The notes below the pieces were generated by a model that was not told the DNA's origin, ran no database searches, and saw only the letters and a list, made by a program, of their open reading frames with translations. Shown here in pieces: positions 54,322-61,639 of a stretch of 64,000 nt of DNA. Both the position numbers and the translations under genes were made by a program. Source of the DNA: an uncultured Pseudomonadales bacterium (lineage in GTDB: Bacteria; Pseudomonadota; Gammaproteobacteria; Pseudomonadales; Cellvibrionaceae); NCBI GenBank assembly GCA_947494095.1, contig CANLTI010000010.1:22466-86465 (forward strand), in the 5' to 3' direction. Numbering within the stretch: position 1 is the stretch's first letter; the number at the start of each line of letters is the position of its first letter.

Positions 54322-54655
54322 ATCCCTAGCCCCTAGTTTATTAAACATACTAAGCGCCAAAAATCGATAAAGGATGACAAAATTCACCTATGATAATTAA
54401 CAATGACATCACTTAACGCTTCTCTACTGTAATCTATCTACTTACTGCGGATAAAGTCGCGTTATTCAATAGACGTATTTTGCGTCGGGAAGCCGCTTAA
54501 CGGGGGAGCCGCCAAACCAGTCTATTTAAGATCAATAAGAATAGTCACTTACATAGCTTTAAGCGCTAGCGGGGAGATTGACCTGTATACAACAAAACAC
54601 CCCGCCGCTGTACATTGCGTCGCAGCGACGGGGGTTTAAATATCATACAAAAATC
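54322..54655 (+). repeat. Noncoding repeat L, copy 1 (inside prophage)
   Basis: About 330 bp starting CATCCCTAG and ending near the TTTAAATAT after a hairpin. It matches 58837-59255 with substitutions and small gaps; shared blocks include CTGCGGATAAAG, TTTAAGATCAATAA, ACGGGGGAGCCGCC and GATTGACCTGTATA. Hairpin 54600-54633 has 10 of 11 paired positions. It directly precedes the two-gene cassette and could be its promoter-leader, an RNA, or part of the phage cos region. The 53891-54694 gap contains no convincing gene. Confidence 0.75.
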
Positions 54656-54694
54656 AGAATGGTGAGCCAATGTGTTCCTACCGAAAGGTTTTAC

Positions 54695-55948
54695 ATGGAT
54701 AAAATAACTCAGGGAGCATGGATTGTACATCATGCTGAAAAGCTTAAAACAGTTACAAATGCCGATAACGAATTTGTGCAGATAAATTTTGCTGGTAAGT
54801 GTGGTATTTTGCTTTCTAGCCTTGCATCAGATAGTCAGTATCAGCTTGATAACCAGCGAGTAAATGCTTTAGCACAAGCTGCCAATATTAATTGGCGAAC
54901 AGAATTACCAGTTTTTATTGATGAGCTTGAACGCCAGAAACTGATTTCAAAGGGGGCAGAGGCAATCGAGGTTTTGGGGATGGGTGCTGGAAGTGTTCTC
55001 GAGCATACTTCGAGAATATTTGATGAGGCGAACCCAGAAACCAAAGAGCTTGCCGCTATTCAATTGTCAGAAGACTGCTCCCAATCACCCATGGATGAGG
55101 GTGTTGCCAAAGAGTCTATTTCTGATACTTTTCTCCTAAATATTCAGCAAGCCGATGATCTATTTCACAACGTTGAGTGTATCGGATTGGTGGATAGTGA
55201 ATTAACTTATGATAATAACAAGTTGTTGTTTAATGGTAATTTGTTTAGAGGCGGCGATACAAAGAAGATATATTCCATTATTAGTTCAATGAGCGAAGCG
55301 GAATCTTCAAAGCTTAACGAAATCAATCAGGCGCTTTCCAAGGATGGTTGTTTAAGCTCTACCTTTGTAAAAAAAATACTCGGGGAACAGCTTTACATCA
55401 AGGCTCAGTCTATAGGTCTTTTTGACGTTAATGCCATTGGCAATGAGAGCGGTCAGCATGAGTTTGTGACGAAACCATCTGCTTTCAACAAATATTCAAA
55501 TTCAACTATTGAGGATGCTTTTGATTTAGCTAAAGCTTTTGTTACTTCTTTAACCTACGGAATGACTTCTAGTGCTTCTGGGCGGGGTCGAATACAAATG
55601 GTTACTGCTTTAGTATCAAAGTTAATTCGAGGAGAGTGGGTTGGGCCTGCAACCGCAATTGGAAAAGACTACCAAGTTTTAGAGTTTAAGGGTGTTGTTA
55701 AAGTTGAGCAGGTAACAGGAAGCAGGTGCCGAATGAAGCTCCTTAAGAAGGAAGTCGGTCAGCTAGCATTGCAAGTCATAAATGAGGGTGATGCTAGTCA
55801 AAGCTCTTTGGCGTCATTACCAAGTGTTGCAGTTACTAGTTATCAAGGACCTGAATTAAACAGGCAACTAGCAAGGAAAAACCAAACTACTCCTATGAAG
55901 AGGAATGTCGGTGAGTTTCTAAATCAATTAAGAACTGGTGCATTTTAA
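54695..55948 (+). CDS. Unrecognised 417-residue protein, first gene of the nuclease cassette
   Basis: The start is set at ATG 54695 (MDKITQGAWIVHHAEKLKTV), preceded by GAAAGG at a good distance; an in-frame TTG at 54578 would translate the repeat L hairpin. Residues about 30-75 resemble a winged helix (CGILLSSLA... NINWRTELPVFIDELERQKL). The middle is helical; residues about 290-370 contain SSASGRGRIQMVTALVSKLI and GPATAIGKDYQVLEFKGVVK, and the tail is polar and basic. No ATPase, nuclease or transmembrane motif is seen. Its stop overlaps the next ATG (TTTTAATG), so the two are cotranslated. Confidence 0.8.
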   Translation: MDKITQGAWIVHHAEKLKTVTNADNEFVQINFAGKCGILLSSLASDSQYQLDNQRVNALAQAANINWRTELPVFIDELERQKLISKGAEAIEVLGMGAGSVLEHTSRIFDEANPETKELAAIQLSEDCSQSPMDEGVAKESISDTFLLNIQQADDLFHNVECIGLVDSELTYDNNKLLFNGNLFRGGDTKKIYSIISSMSEAESSKLNEINQALSKDGCLSSTFVKKILGEQLYIKAQSIGLFDVNAIGNESGQHEFVTKPSAFNKYSNSTIEDAFDLAKAFVTSLTYGMTSSASGRGRIQMVTALVSKLIRGEWVGPATAIGKDYQVLEFKGVVKVEQVTGSRCRMKLLKKEVGQLALQVINEGDASQSSLASLPSVAVTSYQGPELNRQLARKNQTTPMKRNVGEFLNQLRTGAF

Positions 55949-56982
55949 TGGCTAAAACAGAGTTAAAGAAAGGGGAGCATGCTGAGGAAAGACTTAGATT
56001 ATATTTTCTTAATTTGGGATACTTTGTTGTTAGGTCTATAAATGCCGAATTTCAGGGCTACGATGTAACCGATATTGATCTTTTTCTGTATTCCCGTACT
56101 TCACCAATTTCACGAGAAAGAACTAATGTAGATGTAAAGATGAAGCAGCGGCCTCAGGCATTAGAGAGAATCTTCTGGACAAAAGGCTTAAAAGAAGTTT
56201 TAGGCCTAGAGAAATGCATAGTAGCCACAACCGATAAACGCAGTCATGTGGGAGAGTTTGGTGCTATAAATGATGTTCTTGTTTTAGATGGTAATTTCAT
56301 GAATAAACTTGACTCAACAGAGCGGTATACCGACGATCGTTTAAACGAGGAAGGCTTTCTACATATTCTATCTGAATCAGTTGTGAGTAATGGAGATGGC
56401 GAATGGAAAAAGGATTATGAAAGATCAAAGTCCAATCTAATTAACAAGCTTAACTATGACGGACTGAATGAGCTTTTAAATAAAATTAGAGTGTACATGG
56501 AGCAGTTATGCTCTGGACATGTCAGCGAGCCTTGTTACCGTATTCTCTATTCATCCATATCGTTTTTTTTGGTGACGCTAGATTACTCCATTAAGGATAT
56601 TAGTTATAAAGACCAAAAAGATCGAGTTAATCTAATTTCCGAAGGTATTAGATTTGGAGAAAAAGGACGCCAAAAATCAGAAGAAGTCGTTGCAATGTCG
56701 ACTGCACTTATGACCTCATTTATGAATAGAGATGAATTCGATACAGAGGCAATAAAAAATGAAGTGTATTCTCAATTCATGGATATTTCCGCGGATTATA
56801 TCTCTAGCTATTTCGGAAGTGCGAGAATGTTACAACAACTTTTGCCTATAGCAGTTGCAATCGAATCTTTTGCGTTTAATAAACGGTTTTTCTACCCCTC
56901 CAGTATGCCACTTGAACTACAATCGGTTATTGGGCTACTCTGTGATTTCTATTCGCTTGACAGAAAGTCAGTTTTGTTGTAA
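55948..56982 (+). CDS. PD-(D/E)XK nuclease-like protein, second gene of the cassette
   Basis: A 344-residue protein. The N-terminal 90 residues show a restriction-endonuclease-like core: GEHAEERLRLYFLNLGYFV with Glu13, the acidic VTDIDLFLYS (Asp42, Asp44), then NVDVKMK with Asp62-x-Lys64, and EVLGLEKCIVATTDK. The remaining 250 residues are helical and of no known type. This is the layout of Mrr-like nucleases and other phage-defence effectors. It overlaps the preceding unrecognised gene by one base. The AT-rich coding sequence differs from the flanking tail genes, which suggests acquisition. Confidence 0.75.
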   Translation: MAKTELKKGEHAEERLRLYFLNLGYFVVRSINAEFQGYDVTDIDLFLYSRTSPISRERTNVDVKMKQRPQALERIFWTKGLKEVLGLEKCIVATTDKRSHVGEFGAINDVLVLDGNFMNKLDSTERYTDDRLNEEGFLHILSESVVSNGDGEWKKDYERSKSNLINKLNYDGLNELLNKIRVYMEQLCSGHVSEPCYRILYSSISFFLVTLDYSIKDISYKDQKDRVNLISEGIRFGEKGRQKSEEVVAMSTALMTSFMNRDEFDTEAIKNEVYSQFMDISADYISSYFGSARMLQQLLPIAVAIESFAFNKRFFYPSSMPLELQSVIGLLCDFYSLDRKSVLL

Positions 56983-57287
56983 ATCGAAAATATGGTGACA
57001 CTCACTCAAAAAACCACCTAATTTTTGATCACCGCACACTTAATCTAACGATTAATAAGCACCGGTAAGGACATGCATTCGTTTTAATTATCTAAAAGTA
57101 TAAAAAATTCGATTTAAAGAACACAGGCAAGGACATGCACTCGTTTTAATTACCTAAAAGTATAAATAACTCGATTTAATAATTTTGAGTGATAAACAGA
57201 TTTTTCAGAGCGCCTGCCCTTGTGTTGTTGGTGCCTGTTTTTTGGGTGGTGGGTTGAGGTGAGAATGTCGGTTTGGGGGTTGGTGGT
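56983..57287 (+). repeat. 62-bp tandem repeat and REP-like remnant after the nuclease gene
   Basis: Two tandem units with period 62 (AAGGACATGCA starts at 57067 and 57129) share CGTTTTAATTA and CTAAAAGTATAAA. Before them, GGTGACACTCACTCAAAA at 56992-57010 resembles the end of the REP/transposase elements at 60386 and 61579, and the flank CACCTAATTTTT recurs at about 58823. No gene is credible in this 305-bp gap. Confidence 0.65.
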
Positions 57288-58106
57288 ATGACGTGGCTTG
57301 ATGTATTTCGGAAATTATTAAGGGTTGGCTTGTTTGGCGCGTACAAAGAGCGACTTAAGAGTTGGTGGGATAGCGCAGGCATCGAGGAGAGAGCTTTCAA
57401 GGTATCCAAGTGGTACTTCATAATTATAATCAGCCTGGCTATGGTTTCTCTAAAGCTGCCTAAGTTAATAATCTTTGGAGGGCTTAATGAGTGGGGCGAC
57501 TTTTTAGCCGGTTTATTCGGCCCAATGGCTTTTGCTTGGCTTATTGTTGGGTATCACTTGCAGCGGACAGAGTTAAAGCAGAATACTGAGGCTTTGAAAG
57601 CACAAGCTGAAGAGCTTAGGGGTACGCTTGATCAGCATAAAAAGATGGTGGAGCTGGAAACTCAGACACTTTATTCAACTTTTTTACCTGTGTTTGTATT
57701 CAAATGTAACAAGAGAAGTGAATCTGGCCGCGATGAGAGCTGTGACGTCATCTATTCCAGCCTCATTACCTTTGAAAATATTGGGCATGCAGCTCTATCG
57801 GCTGATTTTGTTAAATTTGAAGCAACGTACAAAGGCCACTTAATACCGGATACGGTGGTTAATCTTAAGCAGGCGCGTATCGAGACCCCAATAATGGGAG
57901 GTGAATGTGTGAAGTGCACAGTGTTAGACGGGTATGGGCAGCCCCCTATTTCCATTCAGCTTGTCATACGGGCTCCTACTGTTATTGGTAGAACTCAAGA
58001 AACAACCATTGAGCTTGTACACGGCGCCGAGCCTGGTAATTATTACTGCAAGAGCCAATGTAGTCACCTGTTGGATCTGGACAGTGATCTAAAGCCAGCG
58101 CTCTAA
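57288..58106 (+). CDS. Two-segment membrane protein with coiled coil (prophage cargo)
   Basis: From the ATG at 57288 it has 272 residues: an amphipathic N-terminus (TWLDVFRKLLRVGLFGAYKE), membrane segments near 40-62 and 75-95, the well-known phrase WGDFLAGLFGPMAFAWLIVG with QNTEALKAQAEELRGTLDQH as coiled coil, and a beta-rich C-terminus (about 135-270). Proteins with the W-x-DF-x-x-G-x-x-x-P-x-A-F and coiled-coil pattern are widespread in prophages and accessory islands, without known function. Last gene before attR. Confidence 0.65.
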   Translation: MTWLDVFRKLLRVGLFGAYKERLKSWWDSAGIEERAFKVSKWYFIIIISLAMVSLKLPKLIIFGGLNEWGDFLAGLFGPMAFAWLIVGYHLQRTELKQNTEALKAQAEELRGTLDQHKKMVELETQTLYSTFLPVFVFKCNKRSESGRDESCDVIYSSLITFENIGHAALSADFVKFEATYKGHLIPDTVVNLKQARIETPIMGGECVKCTVLDGYGQPPISIQLVIRAPTVIGRTQETTIELVHGAEPGNYYCKSQCSHLLDLDSDLKPAL

Positions 58107-58454
58107 TCGATTGCTTCAGCAGTTATGGCGGATATATGCCTGCTAGGTCATCCCTTGCCTTGATTTTCACTCCTCCCCACGCCTGCGCAAAAAGCGGGTT
58201 GTGCGGGGTAGTGAAATCAAAGTTAAACATATAGCCCGCAACAGCAGGGCCTCAGAGAAGCTAAGCCTTTCGCCTTTTGAAGGCATTCGAAGCAATATGA
58301 AAGCCCATTTCACCCGCCCTACCCCGCTAGCTTCAACCTCCGTAGGTGTCAACGAGGTGTCGACGCAATAGCGAAAGAATGAGGGAAGCAGCGTAAAAAG
58401 GGGCGCTACAGCCCATAAGCTGTACGCAACGAGAGGTAAAGAGGGGCTATCTTA
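58107..58454. other. Gap between the last prophage gene and attR
   Basis: No credible gene. It holds the right integrase arm repeats (58345-58366) and should contain the promoter-less attachment region only. A 62-codon frame on the minus strand has no ribosome site and is probably chance. Confidence 0.55.
58345..58366 (+). promoter_or_regulatory. Predicted integrase arm-binding sites, right
   Basis: GGTGTCAACG and GGTGTCGACG separated by one base, 88 bp before the attR core. They match the left pair at 22042-22063 in 21 of 22 positions. Confidence 0.7.
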
Positions 58455-58505
58455 GGATTGAAAATCCCCGTGTCCGTGGTTCGATTCCGCGACCGGGCAC
58501 CATAT
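58455..58505 (+). other. attR core of the prophage
   Basis: Fifty-one bases identical to 21911-21961, the 3' part of tRNA-Phe. Upstream bases differ from the tRNA, so this copy is not a functional tRNA. Confidence 0.95.
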
Positions 58506-58507
58506 TT

Positions 58508-58542
58508 AAAAAAACCTCAACAGCAATGTTGAGGTTTTTTTT
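58508..58542 (+). terminator. Original tRNA-Phe terminator
   Basis: AAAACCTCAACA pairs with TGTTGAGGTTTT around a GCAA loop with a T-run after, 3 bp past the attR core. It was probably the tRNA terminator before integration. Confidence 0.8.
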
Positions 58543-58543
58543 C

Positions 58544-58607
58544 GTTTGTAGGTTTGTAGGTTTGTAGGTTTGTAGGTTTGTAGGTTTGTAGGTTTGTAGG
58601 TTTGTAA
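58544..58607 (+). repeat. 8-bp tandem repeat (GTTTGTAG)n
   Basis: Seven exact GTTTGTAG units and a final GTTTGTAA. The region from here to about 58830 holds no gene; it also contains a run of eleven C at 58685-58695. Confidence 0.9.
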
Positions 58608-58836
58608 CTATTCAGAGGCACCAACCTTGGATGCTAATAAGCATTGGCCAAGTTCATCCGCTTAGCGCACCCCAATCGTTGCCACCCCCCCCCCCTCTGT
58701 TGCTAGCAGTTGACTCTTGAATATATAACCAAATCACTAGATTCACCGACACAAAAGGCCTCTCCTGTCAAAAAAGCAAGGGCAGGCAAACCAAAAATAT
58801 GATCGCACACGCTTAAAAACCTACCTAATTTTTATC

Positions 58837-59255
58837 ATCCCTAGCACCCCAAGGGCGTCGATCTTATTAAATCCAATAAACGCCATAAGCCGACAAAGGG
58901 TGACAGAATTCACCCAAGATCATTGACGATGGCATAGTTTAAAACGATTCTACTGTAATCCATCTACTTGCTGCGGATAAAGGGACGTTATTCAAGAGGC
59001 GTATTTTGCGTTGGGGCGGCGTGTAACGGGGGAGCCGCCACAGCAGCCTATTTAAGATCAATAAAAACAGCGGCTTATATAACTTTAAGGCCGTAGAGCG
59101 GAAGGCGGATGCTCGTCGTTAAGATGTTATACATAAGGCTATACTGAGACGGGTTTGATCTAAGCTTGACGCTTTAAGGGCTCCCGGGAAGATTGACCTG
59201 TATAGAACAAAATATCCTGTCTCTGTACATTGTGTTGCTGTGACTGGAGATTCAA
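58837..59255 (+). repeat. Noncoding repeat L, copy 2 (outside prophage)
   Basis: Second copy of repeat L (see 54322-54655), with an extra block of about 85 bp near 59100-59188. Its hairpin at 59215-59248 pairs at 8 of 11 positions with a 12-base loop (TACATTGTGTTG) almost the same as in copy 1 (TACATTGCGTCG). It precedes the HNH gene at 27 bp. No gene lies inside. Confidence 0.75.
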
Positions 59256-59281
59256 ATGTTACACATCAACGGATATCAATA

Positions 59282-59908
59282 ATGGCCTCTAATAGATTCT
59301 GTGTTTTTTGTGGAAACCAACCAGAAAAACAAAATCGAGAGCACGTACTTCCTCAATGGCTGCTTAAGCTAACTGGAGATCCGAAACGAACTGTAAATTT
59401 TGGCACCAATTTTAAAGAGGGGCGAACTCTTAGGTTTGATTGGTTAAATTTCTGTGTTCCAGCATGTGAGAGTTGCAATACAGAATACTCAGCTCTTGAA
59501 GCAAGAGCTAAATCTTATGTACTGAGGTTACTTGGTAGAGGCGCACTCACAAGTATTGAATATATTGATTTTATGGATTGGATGGATAAGGTTCGTGTAG
59601 GGCTTTGGATCGCATATCATTTTATCCAAGGCAACCCTACTAATATCGAACCAAGCTTCCATATAAAGACAAGAATGAGCCAAAAAGATCGAATGATTGC
59701 TATTTACCCAATCGCTAATGACGAGATAGGTTTAAATGCCTTGGGCGTAGAATCATTGATATTTCATCGTCAGCCTTCCTGTATGGGCTTAAAAATAAAC
59801 AATATCCTTATCATAAATATGTCTAATGATTATTTTTTTCCTCTCGATGTGGTTTTCCTTACCCTAAAAGCTGTTTCACTATGCTTGATGGAGAAAACCC
59901 CTACATGA
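59282..59908 (+). CDS. HNH-type endonuclease domain protein
   Basis: From the ATG at 59282 (MASNRFCVFCG) it has 208 residues. CVFCGNQPEKQNREHVLPQW and CVPACESCNTEYSALEARAK form a Cys4 zinc site around the central EHVLP, a common HNH-like layout. The rest has no recognised domain. The frame ends at 59908 within the start of the next ORF; a frameshift near the A/C runs at 59893-59900 may have split one longer protein. Confidence 0.65.
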   Translation: MASNRFCVFCGNQPEKQNREHVLPQWLLKLTGDPKRTVNFGTNFKEGRTLRFDWLNFCVPACESCNTEYSALEARAKSYVLRLLGRGALTSIEYIDFMDWMDKVRVGLWIAYHFIQGNPTNIEPSFHIKTRMSQKDRMIAIYPIANDEIGLNALGVESLIFHRQPSCMGLKINNILIINMSNDYFFPLDVVFLTLKAVSLCLMEKTPT

Positions 59909-60450
59909 TGCATGCAAGTGATTTTTCAATCACAAGGAAAATTAAGCACCCACTTATAAGAAAACAAATAATTAAACCTTCTGTACACCTTTACCAACCA
60001 ATTATGGCCAAGTCCGAAGATAAGAGGTTCCAATCAGGCTTCGTAGGCGACTACAGTATCTTTGATTCATATTTGGCGAAACATACAATTTCTCCACACC
60101 CTTCAGGAAAAGGTATATTGTTTTTTCAGCATTTGGATAGAGTTGAACCAATTTATGATACAAATCAGCCGATAGAATTCCAAAACTGCACAGGAATACA
60201 CTCAAAGCCAATGTATAGACTCGTACAGCAGGTATATGAATTTCAAAAATTAATCTACAAAGAAAGTAAATTTGTCGCAAAAAATAGAGCGCTAGAATTG
60301 GATCATGCTAAAAGAACGAAGCTACTCCTAAAGTTGAACGACAATCTTATTACACATTACTATGCCATGAACACCGGAGTTAATACAGGGACAATCACCC
60401 CAAAAAACACCTACTTGAACAACCCAACAACGGATACCGGCAAGCACTAA
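59881..60450 (+). CDS. Hypothetical ORF overlapping the HNH gene, possibly its C-terminal half
   Basis: A 189-residue frame in another phase. It overlaps the HNH gene by 28 bases and lacks a good ribosome site. Its middle resembles a normal globular protein (RFQSGFVGDYSIFDSYLAKH). The last 20 or so residues (TPKNTYLNNPTTDTGKH) are encoded by repeat element A, so the original C-terminus was probably lost by its insertion. Either a separate gene or the frameshifted rest of the HNH protein. Confidence 0.45.
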   Translation: MLDGENPYMMHASDFSITRKIKHPLIRKQIIKPSVHLYQPIMAKSEDKRFQSGFVGDYSIFDSYLAKHTISPHPSGKGILFFQHLDRVEPIYDTNQPIEFQNCTGIHSKPMYRLVQQVYEFQKLIYKESKFVAKNRALELDHAKRTKLLLKLNDNLITHYYAMNTGVNTGTITPKNTYLNNPTTDTGKH

Positions 60451-60803
60451 AACACGCGAAATTATGGCCTTATTACTTCCAGCTATCAACCCAAGTTATT
60501 TATTGCGTTAGGGCATATACCCACGCAGGTCGAATTCATTTGAAGCGCGGTAAACGTGAAGGGTAATTGTTAACCGAAGAGCAATTTGCAGCGCTGCCGG
60601 TTGGGTGTGCGCTTATAACCCAACTGCAGGGCCGCGCTTTCTATGTGAGCCTCGGCCCCGACAAAAGTATTAGTGTTTTTCTCGAAGGCGGTGGTTAACG
60701 CTATCCAGTTTTGAGGATCGATACCTATACGATCCAATATGAGCGGAAGATTGCCATCAATCGCGCCCCGTTTATTATCACCACTTTTGAGTGAGTGTCC
60801 CTG
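60386..60803 (-). mobile_element. REP/Y1-transposase remnant element, copy A
   Basis: 418 bp bounded by CAGGGACAATCACCCC on the left and GTGAGTGTCCCTG on the right, which are inverted relative to each other. The right part encodes the last residues of a REP-associated (IS200-like, Y1) transposase. It shares about 350 bp with copy B and about 125 bp with copy C. Confidence 0.65.
60570..60779 (-). pseudogene. C-terminal fragment of REP-associated tyrosine transposase
   Basis: Minus-strand frame DNKRGAIDGNLPLILDRIGI then DPQNWIALTTAFEKNTNTFV and QLGYKRTPNRQRC, the conserved end of TnpA-REP (Y1_Tnp superfamily) proteins. The catalytic N-terminal two thirds are missing, so it is a decayed fragment. 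Confidence 0.75.
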
Positions 60804-60902
60804 CAAGTAATAAAGTGGGCGGCTACACCATGCCTATCCTAGCTATTCAATCAATGATGCTTTTTATTTGTAATAATACGGCTGCCACTCTTCGTTTTTT
60901 TT

Positions 60903-61256
60903 TCAATTAGCAATATCATCTTCAGTAAATTCTTTGCCATCTCGACCTAAGGAATAAAGCTCATATTTAACTATACCAATACGCTCACCCCTGGGTGGAT
61001 AATGATATTCAAAACGACGCCCCCAAGTATCCTCCAACTCAATTACGCGGTCACCCACCTTAGACCAGGCTAAGCAATTCGATTCTTCCAGTAGAGATTC
61101 AAGGCTTGCTGGGTATTTACCACATGTCAAATAATACTCATTAACTACATTAACAAGCTTAATATAGCGAAGATGGAACTCCGCCCTTTGCGAATCATCA
61201 TTGGCTTGACAACCAATCAGCCCTGACAGAAAAAAAATCTGTAAATATTTCAACAT
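60903..61256 (-). CDS. Lipoprotein with GspG-like C-terminus
   Basis: A 117-residue protein with a lipoprotein signal (LQIFFLSGLIGC) and then a segment like the end of type II secretion pseudopilins: CGKYPASLESLLEES, DTWGRRFEYHYPPRG, ELYSLGRDGKEFTEDDIAN. It has no prepilin site, so it is an anchored GspG-like domain. It lies 8 bp after the metalloprotease fragment on the same strand, so it could act as its immunity or partner protein. Confidence 0.65.
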   Translation of the reverse strand: MLKYLQIFFLSGLIGCQANDDSQRAEFHLRYIKLVNVVNEYYLTCGKYPASLESLLEESNCLAWSKVGDRVIELEDTWGRRFEYHYPPRGERIGIVKYELYSLGRDGKEFTEDDIAN

Positions 61257-61264
61257 GAAAAAGC

Positions 61265-61639
61265 CTAATGCAATTGAATTGAAGAATTAAAACTCCAAGG
61301 ATGGCGGGTATATGAAGGAATCGACCTCTCCGTCATTATATAACCAGCAGCGCTCACGTGATTTAAACCATAACGGTGGCCCAATTCATGATTCCCATAA
61401 TTTCCTACAGCAATACCAGCTTCACGGGCATTAAAACCTCTCATCGAAATAGGGTCTGAAATATCACCGTTTCGAAATGTAAAGACAGGTTGCATACCAG
61501 CCCTGATTTGGCCGACATATACAACAGTTTTAGGAATAAAGAACAATCCAACGCCATCGGAGCCGTAGTAGCATAAAACAGGGACAACTATCTTGAAAAA
61601 CACCGACCCTAAAAAACACCTACTTGAACAACCCAACAA
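61265..61639 (-). pseudogene. Truncated metzincin-type metalloprotease fragment
   Basis: The end of the frame carries NHELGHRYGLNHVSAAGYIM, a zinc-binding HExGHxxGLxH motif with a Met-turn, typical of metzincins such as matrixin-like proteases. The first about 20 residues are encoded by repeat element B (starting 61579), so the true N-terminus has been lost. It could be the C-terminal toxin part of a larger polymorphic toxin or a secreted protease. Confidence 0.55.

Noticed and set aside
54322..54655. Repeat L as a retron msr-msd
   Set aside because: No reverse transcriptase gene lies near either copy.
54578..54694. TTG start for the 417-residue protein, adding 39 residues
   Set aside because: The added part would translate the conserved hairpin of repeat L; the matching frame in copy 2 is closed by a stop, and the ATG at 54695 has a much better ribosome site.
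58167..58352. A 61-codon minus-strand frame near attR
   Set aside because: No ribosome site, overlaps the predicted integrase arm repeat, and has no protein-like pattern.
58441..58500. A second tRNA-Phe gene at attR
   Set aside because: Only the 3' part from the anticodon stem is present; the acceptor and D arm are missing.
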